Assembly: GCA_013696365.1 (NCBI GenBank) | Contig: JACCYS010000362.1 | Span: 1-6,928, forward strand | Origin: Nocardioidaceae bacterium | GTDB taxonomy: Bacteria; Actinomycetota; Actinomycetes; Propionibacteriales; Nocardioidaceae | Length of the DNA: 6,928 bases | Direction of reading: 5' to 3' | In this document: positions 1 to 5,744 of the stretch, piece by piece | How positions within the stretch are numbered: position 1 is the first letter of the stretch | How the letters are laid out: every line of letters starts with the position of its first letter | Position numbers and translations under genes: made by a program | Notes under the pieces: model-generated | Databases searched by the model: none | What the model saw: the letters and a program-made list of their open reading frames with translations, nothing else | Told to the model about the DNA's origin: nothing

Positions 1-728
1 CCAGAGAATCCGAGCATCAGGCTGGACGGGAACGGCCAGGGTTGGCTTCCTGCATAGGTGGTGGGGCCGACGCGCACGCCGGTCTCCTCAGCGACCTCGC
101 GGCGCACGGCGTCCTCCAACGACTCACCCGGCTCGACGAAACCCGCCAGGGTGGAGAAGCGCCCCGGCGCCCACTGCGGTGAGTGGCCGAGCAAGGCGCG
201 GTCGTCGCCGTCGGTGATCAGCATGATCACCGCGGGGTCGGTGCGGGGGAAATGCTGAGCTCCACAGGCCGGACAACGCCGACGATGCCCCGCCTCCTCG
301 GCTTGGCTGGCCCGCCCGCAGCGTGCGCAGAACTGGTGGGTTCGATGCCAGTTGGCGAGCCCCAACGCGTGCACCAGCAGACTCCCGTGCAGCGCATCGA
401 GCCCGGTCACGACGCTGCGGACGGGTCGCGGGTTCAGGTCGGCGGGCACCTTTGGCACCGACAGCGCCGCGACCGGGCCAGCGTCGTCTGCCCCGAGCAA
501 GAGCCGCTCCGCCGTCACACCCAGCAGTTCAACGGCCTGATCTGGCGCCAGGACACGCAACCGGCCACCGTCGGTGGCGACCACGTCGTCGCCGACCACA
601 AGCACCCGGGCCTGCGGGTCGCGCGCCAGGTGCTCATACCAGTCGGGATCCGCGCGACGCTCCGCATGCCGGTCGTACGGTGCCTGACCAAAGGGCAGCG
701 GCCGGTCGCGATCCTCGGGTCGGGGCAC
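1..728 (-). CDS. nudC: NADH pyrophosphatase NudC (3' end cut by window edge)
   Basis: Nudix hydrolase that cleaves NAD(H) to NMN(H) and AMP; family members also remove NAD caps from RNA. Translating the minus strand from GTG 728 gives 242 codons before the left edge. A four-cysteine zinc ribbon is present (C134-A-R-C137 and C152-P-A-C155). A complete Nudix box follows at residues 196-218 (G196, E202, then REVAEETGV), with the glutamates that bind the metal ions. The NADH-specific signature SQPWPFPSS lies at 228-236. E. coli NudC is 257 residues and mycobacterial forms are near 310, so only the C-terminal end is missing. The start is GTG 728 because an in-frame TAG lies 9 nt upstream (738-740), no usable ATG lies before the zinc ribbon, and AGGG sits 7 nt ahead. 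The gene is divergent from deoD. The family call is secure; the exact start is less so. Confidence 0.95.
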   Translation of the reverse strand, partial: MPRPEDRDRPLPFGQAPYDRHAERRADPDWYEHLARDPQARVLVVGDDVVATDGGRLRVLAPDQAVELLGVTAERLLLGADDAGPVAALSVPKVPADLNPRPVRSVVTGLDALHGSLLVHALGLANWHRTHQFCARCGRASQAEEAGHRRRCPACGAQHFPRTDPAVIMLITDGDDRALLGHSPQWAPGRFSTLAGFVEPGESLEDAVRREVAEETGVRVGPTTYAGSQPWPFPSSLMLGFS

Positions 729-735
729 GCGGTGA

Positions 736-739
736 CCCT
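736..739 (-). promoter_or_regulatory. Shine-Dalgarno AGGG for nudC
   Basis: On the minus strand AGGG (739 down to 736) is separated by 7 nt from GTG 728. It overlaps the in-frame TAG that closes the reading frame upstream, so it supports GTG 728 as the start of nudC. The match is only four bases. Confidence 0.45.
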
Positions 740-746
740 ACGTCGG

Positions 747-773
747 TCGACGGCACAGAAGGGCGGATAGCCT
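747..773 (+). promoter_or_regulatory. Candidate leaderless promoter of deoD
   Basis: TAGCCT at 768-773 fits the actinobacterial -10 pattern TANNNT. It lies 6 nt before the deoD ATG, the spacing expected when transcription begins at or next to the A of the start codon. TCGACG at 747-752 matches TTGACA at 4 of 6 positions with a 15-bp spacer, which is weak. No good Shine-Dalgarno sequence lies at a normal distance from ATG 780; GAAGGG at 758-763 is 16 nt away. A leaderless mRNA is an inference from these points. The whole nudC-deoD gap is 51 bp (729-779), so promoters for both directions must overlap here. I found no clear -10 for the nudC side. Confidence 0.35.
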
Positions 774-779
774 CGCGGC

Positions 780-1499
780 ATGAGCATCCATATCGCCGCC
801 CAGGCAGACCAGGTTGCCCCGCGAGTCCTCTTCCCCGGTGACCCGTTGCGGGCGCAGTGGATCGCCGACAACTACCTCGAGGGCGCCGAGTGCTACTCAC
901 AGGTGCGCAACATGCTGGGGTTCACCGGGACGTACCAGGGCGAGCGCATCAGTGTGCAGGGCTCGGGCATGGGCCAGCCCTCGATGGCCATCTACGCCAA
1001 CGAGCTATTCCGTGACTACGGCGTCCAGCAACTGATCCGTGTCGGCTCGTGCGGCGCGCTGACCGAGACGCTGAAGGTGCGCGACGTGGTGCTCGCTATC
1101 AGCGCAGCCACCGACTCGTCGATGAACCGGCACCGCTTCCACGGTTTCGACTACTCCGCAACGGCCGACTTCGACCTGCTGCGCACTGCCTACGACGCGG
1201 TCGTTGCGCGTGGGGGCGCGCCGGTGGTCGGTCAAGTCTTTACCTCGGACTCCTTCTATCACCCCCGCGCCGAGCTGACCGCTCACCTGGTGGAGCACGG
1301 TGTGGTCGCGGTGGAGATGGAGGCCAGCGCGCTGTACACCCTGGCGGCAGGGTACGGCCGGCGGGCGCTTGCGTTGTGCACCGTGTCGGACCACGTCGTC
1401 ACCGGCGAGGAGACCACCGCTGAGGAGCGAGAGCAGACCTTCGGCGAGATGGTCGAGCTGGCGTTGGAGTCAATGCTGGCGGTTCCCGTCGACGCCTGA
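780..1499 (+). CDS. deoD: Purine-nucleoside phosphorylase, hexameric DeoD type
   Basis: Cytoplasmic purine salvage enzyme: purine (deoxy)nucleoside plus phosphate gives free base plus (deoxy)ribose-1-phosphate. The protein has 239 residues, the same length as E. coli DeoD. The residues known from the E. coli enzyme fall at matching numbers: H4 (contributed by the neighbouring subunit), G20, R24, R43 and R87 with S90 for phosphate, the VEMEA ribose-binding block at 178-182, the general acid D204 in SDH, and R217. This pattern marks the hexameric class with broad 6-oxo and 6-amino purine specificity, not the trimeric class usual in mycobacteria. ATG 780 gives the exact family N-terminus (MSIHIAAQ). 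It stands alone on the plus strand: divergent from nudC and separated by 128 bp from fadD. All catalytic residues are intact. Confidence 0.96.
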   Translation: MSIHIAAQADQVAPRVLFPGDPLRAQWIADNYLEGAECYSQVRNMLGFTGTYQGERISVQGSGMGQPSMAIYANELFRDYGVQQLIRVGSCGALTETLKVRDVVLAISAATDSSMNRHRFHGFDYSATADFDLLRTAYDAVVARGGAPVVGQVFTSDSFYHPRAELTAHLVEHGVVAVEMEASALYTLAAGYGRRALALCTVSDHVVTGEETTAEEREQTFGEMVELALESMLAVPVDA

Positions 1500-1523
1500 G
1501 GTGCGCCAGGCGAGCCCCGTTTT
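1493..1523 (+). terminator. Weak terminator-like hairpin after deoD
   Basis: CGCCTG (1493-1498) pairs with CAGGCG (1507-1512) across an 8-nt loop, and TTTT follows at 1520-1523. The stem has only 6 bp, overlaps the deoD stop codon, and is 7 nt from the short T run, so it is a poor intrinsic terminator. It is the only candidate between deoD and the next operon. Confidence 0.3.
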
Positions 1524-1528
1524 CGCGC

Positions 1529-1534
1529 GATAAC
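1529..1534 (+). promoter_or_regulatory. Possible -10 element of the PHA operon
   Basis: GATAAC matches TATAAT at 4 of 6 positions and is the only A/T-rich hexamer of this kind between deoD and fadD; the gap contains no other TA dinucleotide. Transcription would start near 1541, just before the repeat cluster at 1542-1581. No convincing -35 was seen. An extracytoplasmic or activator-dependent promoter with another consensus is equally possible. Confidence 0.22.
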
Positions 1535-1541
1535 CGTTCTC

Positions 1542-1581
1542 GTGATTGCATGTGATGCACTGCACACGTGTCGGCGACACG
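1542..1581. promoter_or_regulatory. Repeat cluster, candidate operator of the PHA operon
   Basis: Several symmetric elements lie in 40 bp. GTGATTGCA (1542) and GTGATGCA (1552) are direct repeats set 10 bp apart, one helical turn. TGCAT-gtg-ATGCA (1547-1559) is an inverted repeat. ACACGTGT (1564-1571) is a perfect 8-bp palindrome. CGTGTCG-g-CGACACG (1567-1581) is a 7-bp inverted repeat around one base. The cluster lies upstream of the strong ribosome binding site of the first operon gene, where a repressor of TetR, GntR or similar type could bind. The regulator is not in the window, and the operator role is inferred from symmetry and position only. Confidence 0.4.
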
Positions 1582-1614
1582 CCCGGCATCGACGCTCGCA
1601 CACAGTCATCCCCT

Positions 1615-1621
1615 GGGGAGG
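1615..1621 (+). promoter_or_regulatory. Strong Shine-Dalgarno GGGGAGG that sets the fadD start
   Basis: GGGGAGG is followed by 6 nt (CAGCAC) and then GTG 1628. It is the best ribosome binding site in the window. It fixes the start of the acyl-CoA ligase at 1628 and rules against the in-frame GTG at 1568, which lies inside the inverted repeats. Confidence 0.8.
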
Positions 1622-1627
1622 CAGCAC

Positions 1628-3142
1628 GTGGCAACTCTCGCGCACAACCTGACCAAGACCGCTGACCAGCACGCAGACCGACCGGCCATCCGGCTCGACG
1701 ACGCTGTGCTCACCTATGCCGAGCTGCAAGACGCCGCGCAGCGGGTCACCGCCATGCTGAAGGCCCGCGGCATCGGCCCCGGCGACCGGGTGGGGCTTGT
1801 GCTGCCCAACGTGCCGCACTTCCCGATCCTCTTCTACGGCGCAGTAGCGGCCGGTGCTGTGGTCGTGCCGATGAACCCGCTGCTCAAGGCTCGCGAGGTG
1901 AAGTACTACCTGGAGGACTCCGGCACCTCGGTGGTGTTCGCCTGGCACCAGATGGCCGACGAGGCCAGCACGGCCGCCGACGATGTTGGTATCGACTGCA
2001 TCACCGTCGACCCGGACAGCTTTGGTGACCTGCTTGCCGAGCATGAGCCGGACCAGGACGTCGTCGACCGCGACGACCAGGACACAGTGGTGCTGCTCTA
2101 TACCTCCGGCACCACCGGGCAACCCAAGGGCGCCGAGCTCACCCAGGCCAACATGATCACCAACGCCGCCCTGACCGCCGAGACACTGGTGACCCTCGAG
2201 CCGCACGACGTGGTGATGGGCTGTCTGCCGTTGTTCCACTGCTTCGGTCTGACCTGCGGGCTGAACGCTGCGGTCGCCACCGGCTCCTGCCTCACCCTCA
2301 TCCCCCGGTTCGACCCGACCAAGGCGCTCGAGGTGATCGGACGTGACCAGGTGACCGTCTTCGAGGGCGTACCCACCATGTACGCGGCCATGCTGAACGC
2401 TCCGGATGCGGAGTCGTACGACGTGTCCAGCTTGCGTACCTGCATCTCGGGTGGCTCGGCCATGCCGGGCGAGGTGATGCGCAGCTTTGAGGAGACCTTC
2501 GGCTGCATGGTGCTGGAGGGTTACGGACTGTCCGAGACCTCGCCGGTTGCCTCGTTCAACCGGCCCGATCTGGAGCGCAAGCCCGGCTCCATCGGCGTGC
2601 CGGTCCGCGGGGTGGAGATGCGGGTCGTCGACGACGAAGGCAACCCGGTCGATCAGGGCGACGTCGGTGAGATCGCCATCCGCGGCGAGTGCCTGATGAA
2701 GGGGTACTGGCGCAATAAGGACGCCACCGAAGACGCCATCCCGGATGGCTGGTTCCGCAGCGGGGACATGGCCAAGACCGATGAGGACGGCTACTTCTAC
2801 ATCGTCGACCGGAAGAAGGACCTGATCATCCGGGGCGGCTACAACGTCTACCCCCGTGAGGTCGAGGAGGCCCTGTACGAGCACGAGGCGGTAGCCGAGG
2901 CGGCGGTCGTCGGCATCGCGCACACCGACCTCGGCGAGGAGGTCGGCGCCGCTGTCGCGTTGAAGCCGGACACCGATGCTTCGGTGGACGATCTGCGCGC
3001 CTTCGCCAAAGAGCGGCTTGCGGCCTACAAGTACCCGCGGCAGCTGTGGATCGTGGATGAGTTGCCCAAGGGGCCGACCGGCAAGATCCTGCGACGCGAG
3101 GTCAGCCCGCCCGACTCAGAGTCGAAGACCGGGTCGGGATGA
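1628..3142 (+). CDS. Fatty-acyl-CoA ligase (FadD-like, AMP-forming)
   Basis: ANL-superfamily ligase of 504 residues that activates a carboxylic acid through an acyl-adenylate and transfers it to CoA. Visible motifs, numbered from GTG 1628: phosphate-binding loop YTSGTTGQPKG at 158-168; YGLSET at 299-304; GWFRSGD ending at D380; the hinge region DRKKDLIIRGGYNVYPRE starting at 394; and PTGKILRRE at 483-491 with catalytic K486. The N-terminus (VATLAHNLTKTADQH) matches the usual start of actinobacterial fatty-acid ligases. Chain length cannot be read from sequence. It is the first gene of the operon, and its stop overlaps the phaC start (ATGA). In that context it probably activates medium or long fatty acids for storage, or re-activates 3-hydroxy acids freed by the depolymerase. 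Acetoacetyl-CoA synthetase or another acid specificity is a less likely alternative. Confidence 0.92.
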   Translation: MATLAHNLTKTADQHADRPAIRLDDAVLTYAELQDAAQRVTAMLKARGIGPGDRVGLVLPNVPHFPILFYGAVAAGAVVVPMNPLLKAREVKYYLEDSGTSVVFAWHQMADEASTAADDVGIDCITVDPDSFGDLLAEHEPDQDVVDRDDQDTVVLLYTSGTTGQPKGAELTQANMITNAALTAETLVTLEPHDVVMGCLPLFHCFGLTCGLNAAVATGSCLTLIPRFDPTKALEVIGRDQVTVFEGVPTMYAAMLNAPDAESYDVSSLRTCISGGSAMPGEVMRSFEETFGCMVLEGYGLSETSPVASFNRPDLERKPGSIGVPVRGVEMRVVDDEGNPVDQGDVGEIAIRGECLMKGYWRNKDATEDAIPDGWFRSGDMAKTDEDGYFYIVDRKKDLIIRGGYNVYPREVEEALYEHEAVAEAAVVGIAHTDLGEEVGAAVALKPDTDASVDDLRAFAKERLAAYKYPRQLWIVDELPKGPTGKILRREVSPPDSESKTGSG

Positions 3143-4875
3143 GTTCGGACGACGCCCGCACGAGTGCCGCCAACGCCGAGGAACGCATCCATGCCGTCGA
3201 CGACGACGACAGCTCGGCGGCGGCGCCGCTGGACCTGTTGCTTGCCGACGCAGCGCTCAACCCGATCCGCCGATTCGTGCCTGGGGTGTCGGGGCTGCGT
3301 TTCGCCGCCAACCTGGCGCGCCGACCCGGACGGGTCGCGAGCCGGGGCCGCGAGTTCGCCGGTGAGCTGGCCCGCATCGGGCTCGGACGCTCGGAGCTCG
3401 CCCCCCACGACAAGGACCGCCGATTTCGCGAGCCGGGCTGGTCGCACAACCCGCTGCTGAGGGGGGCGGTGCAGGGCTATCTCGCCTTGGGCACGGCCGC
3501 CCGGGGCTTGGTCGACGACGCCGAGCTGGAGTGGGGCGACCGGCAGCGGATGGGCTTCGTGGTCGACAACCTGGTGGAGGCGTCCGCGCCCAGCAACAAT
3601 CCGCTACTGAACCCGCTGGTGCTCAAGGCCAGCATCGACACCGGCGGCAGTAACTTCGTCGAGGGTGGCCGGCGGCTGGTCCGTGACTTCTCCACCGCCC
3701 CCCGGGTGCCGGCGATGGTCGAGCCGGACGCCTTTGAGGTGGGTAAGGACCTCGCGGTGACCCCGGGTGAGGTGGTGCTGCGTACCGACGTGTTCGAGCT
3801 CATCCAGTACACCCCACAGACGCCGAAGGTCCGCCGGGTGCCGCTGTTGATCGTGCCGCCGACGATCAACAAGTTCTATGTGGTCGACATCGCCCAAGAG
3901 CGCAGCCTGGTCGAGCATCTGGTGCGCAGCGGGCAGCAGGTGTTTGTGATCTCGTGGCGCAACCCGGACGCGCGGCACGCGGACTGGGGTCTGGACACCT
4001 ACGGGCAGGCGATCGTCGAGGCGATGGACGCGCTGAAGTCGATCTGCCGCGAGGACAAGGTGGCGCTGTTCGCGTTGTGCTCGGGCGGCATGATCGCCTC
4101 GATGCTGATGGGCCATCTCGCCGACATCGGCGAGCTGGACCGGGTGGTGGCGTTCGGCCTCGCGGTGACGGTGCTCGACCAGTCCCGTGCGGGGTTGTCG
4201 AGCGCGCTGCTGTCCCGCAAGGTCGCAGCAGCCGCCACCGCGGCATCGCAGCGCAAGGGCTACCTCGACGGCGCGATGCTGGCCGAGGTGTTCGCCTGGC
4301 TGCGGCCCAACGACCTGATCTGGAACTACTGGGTCAACAACTACCTGCTGGGCAAGGCGCCCAAGGCGTTCGACATCTTGTACTGGAACGCCGACCCGGT
4401 ACGGCTGACCGCAGCGACCCACCGCGACTTCATCGAGCTCGCGGTCACGAACGCGATTGTCGAGCCCGGCGGAGCGACCATGCTGGGGTCGCCGGTCGAC
4501 CTCGGCAAGGTGGACACCGACGCGTACGTGGTGGCCGGGATCGCCGACCACCTGTGCAAATGGGAGTCGTGCTATCGCAGCACCCAGCTGCTCGGTGGCG
4601 AACCGCGCTTCGTGTTGTCCACCAGCGGCCACATCGCCTCGATGGTGAATCCGCCCGGCAACGACCGGGCAAGCTTCCAGACCGCGGAGCACAACCCGGT
4701 TGATCCTGCAGCCTGGCTCGAGTCGGCGGAGAAGGTGCAGGGCACGTGGTGGACCGACTTCGTTGACTGGCTCAGTTCGCGCACCGGACCCGAGCGCAAC
4801 AAGCCACGCCGGATGGGTTCTGCTGCCTTCCCCCCGATCTGCCCGGCGCCGGGGACGTATGTCCACGACCGCTGA
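3139..4875 (+). CDS. phaC: PHA polymerase, resembling class II (mcl) PhaC
   Basis: Polyhydroxyalkanoate synthase of 578 residues that polymerises (R)-3-hydroxyacyl-CoA at the surface of PHA granules, releasing CoA. The N-terminal PhaC domain covers roughly 30-230 (SELAPHDKDRRF at 85-96, FEVGKDL at 199-205, ELIQYTP at 220-226). The alpha/beta-hydrolase core follows, with INKFYVVD (243-250), SWRNPD (272-277), nucleophile C314 in ALCSGG, NDLIWNYWVNNYLLGK (391-406), FDILYWNAD (411-419), D470 and H498. The C-D-H spacing (156 and 28) fits the family. The tail ends PGTYVHDR, like Pseudomonas class II synthases (PGTYVHER, recalled). Oddities: A312 replaces the usual Gly of the G-x-C-x-G-G box, and an acidic low-complexity stretch (DDDDSSAAAP, 21-30) precedes the domain. 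ATG 3139 overlaps the ligase stop by 4 bp, suggesting translational coupling. Class II substrate preference is inferred from similarity. Confidence 0.95.
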   Translation: MSSDDARTSAANAEERIHAVDDDDSSAAAPLDLLLADAALNPIRRFVPGVSGLRFAANLARRPGRVASRGREFAGELARIGLGRSELAPHDKDRRFREPGWSHNPLLRGAVQGYLALGTAARGLVDDAELEWGDRQRMGFVVDNLVEASAPSNNPLLNPLVLKASIDTGGSNFVEGGRRLVRDFSTAPRVPAMVEPDAFEVGKDLAVTPGEVVLRTDVFELIQYTPQTPKVRRVPLLIVPPTINKFYVVDIAQERSLVEHLVRSGQQVFVISWRNPDARHADWGLDTYGQAIVEAMDALKSICREDKVALFALCSGGMIASMLMGHLADIGELDRVVAFGLAVTVLDQSRAGLSSALLSRKVAAAATAASQRKGYLDGAMLAEVFAWLRPNDLIWNYWVNNYLLGKAPKAFDILYWNADPVRLTAATHRDFIELAVTNAIVEPGGATMLGSPVDLGKVDTDAYVVAGIADHLCKWESCYRSTQLLGGEPRFVLSTSGHIASMVNPPGNDRASFQTAEHNPVDPAAWLESAEKVQGTWWTDFVDWLSSRTGPERNKPRRMGSAAFPPICPAPGTYVHDR

Positions 4876-5743
4876 GCGCGGACCGTCCATGGTTGCGCGT
4901 CGCGACCAGGTGCGGTCGCTGACGGTGCGCGGCGCGCAGGTGCGGGTATCCGTGCGGCCCGCACGGGGTCGGCTGGCCGGTGAGCCGCCGCTACTGCTGT
5001 GCAACGGCATCGGCGCCAGCCTGGAGGTCCTGCAGCCGCTGGTGGACGCCCTCGACCCCGACCGCGGCGTCATCCGCTTCGACGTGCCCGGGGTCGGCGG
5101 GTCCCCGTTGCCGCGTGCGCCGTACCTGCTGGCCACCCTCGCCCCCTGGGTGGCAGCCATGGCAGCACGGCTGGGGCACCGTCGCTTCGACGTGCTCGGT
5201 CTGTCCTGGGGCGGCGGTCTGGCCCAGCAGTTGGCAGTGCAGTGCCGGCGAAGGGTGCGCCGCGTGGTGCTGGTCGCCACCGGGACCGGCTCGCTGATGG
5301 TGCCCGCACACCCCAGGGTGCTTGCCAAGATGGTCACTCCACGCCGCCACCGTGACCCGGCCTATGCACGACAGATCGTCGCCGACATCTACGGCGGGAC
5401 CGTACGCACCAACCCTGCCGGCGCCGCCGCGCTGCTGCACGCCGCGACCCGGGCCGGGCCTCGGCGTGGCTACTACTACCAGCTGGCCGCGGGCGTGGGC
5501 TGGACGAGCCTGCCGTTGTTGCCGTTGTTGCGACAGCCCACACTGCTGCTCGCCGGCGACGACGACCCGATCATCCCGCTTGTCAATGCCCGGGTAATGG
5601 CGCGGCTCATCCCCCGTTCACGTTTGCACGTGTATCCGGGTGGGCATCTGGGGGTGTTGACCGAGGCCACCGAGCTGGCCCCGGCGATCGACGACTTCCT
5701 CTCCGGGCCGGCACCGGCCCTCCGACGGCACCGGGCGGAGTGA
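4859..5743 (+). CDS. phaZ: Intracellular PHA depolymerase PhaZ (mcl type)
   Basis: Alpha/beta hydrolase of 294 residues that hydrolyses stored PHA inside the cell to 3-hydroxy acids. It resembles Pseudomonas PhaZ (recalled) across its length: LLCNGIGASLE (47-57), DPDRGVIRFDVPGVGGS (67-82 or so), nucleophile S116 in GLSWGG, SPRR-like TPRR (160-163), GYYYQL (204-209), GWTS (214-217), LAGDDDPIIPL with catalytic Asp probably D236, and GGHL with H263. No signal peptide is seen, as expected for the intracellular enzyme. The start is ATG 4859, 17 bp inside the end of phaC. GGGGA is only 3 nt upstream, so ATG 4889 (M11, 14 nt after the phaC stop) is a fair alternative and is closer to the length of the Pseudomonas protein. 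The frame stays open upstream to 4700, but that part lies within phaC. It is followed 1 bp later by the dehydrogenase. Confidence 0.92.
   Translation: MSTTAERGPSMVARRDQVRSLTVRGAQVRVSVRPARGRLAGEPPLLLCNGIGASLEVLQPLVDALDPDRGVIRFDVPGVGGSPLPRAPYLLATLAPWVAAMAARLGHRRFDVLGLSWGGGLAQQLAVQCRRRVRRVVLVATGTGSLMVPAHPRVLAKMVTPRRHRDPAYARQIVADIYGGTVRTNPAGAAALLHAATRAGPRRGYYYQLAAGVGWTSLPLLPLLRQPTLLLAGDDDPIIPLVNARVMARLIPRSRLHVYPGGHLGVLTEATELAPAIDDFLSGPAPALRRHRAE
5512..5529 (+). repeat. Tandem 9-bp repeat inside phaZ
   Basis: GCCGTTGTT occurs twice back to back (5512-5520 and 5521-5529) and encodes the LPLLPLL stretch around residues 218-224. From memory, Pseudomonas PhaZ has the same number of residues between GWTS and QPTL, so the repeat does not appear to be an insertion. 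Confidence 0.6.
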
Positions 5744-5744
5744 C

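Noticed and set aside
183..770. 195-codon plus-strand frame at the left edge
   Set aside because: The minus strand there encodes NudC with zinc ribbon, Nudix box and SQPWPFP signature; the plus frame has no family features.
1568..1627. Upstream GTG 1568 as start of the acyl-CoA ligase
   Set aside because: It lies inside inverted repeats without a Shine-Dalgarno and adds 20 residues not typical of the family. GTG 1628 has GGGGAGG at 6-nt spacing.
1283..2923. 546-codon open frame on the minus strand opposite deoD and the acyl-CoA ligase
   Set aside because: It spans two clearly real plus-strand genes and the gap between them, has no recognisable motif and is rich in His, Gly, Asp and Val. This is typical of antisense frames kept open by G/C-biased third positions.
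4700..4858. Upstream extension of phaZ to ATG 4700
   Set aside because: It would overlap phaC by over 170 bp and add Arg/Ser-rich sequence absent from PhaZ relatives.
3604..5337. 577-codon open frame on the minus strand opposite phaC and phaZ
   Set aside because: The plus strand carries complete PhaC and PhaZ catalytic motifs. The antisense product is an Arg/His-rich low-complexity sequence without domains and crosses a gene boundary.
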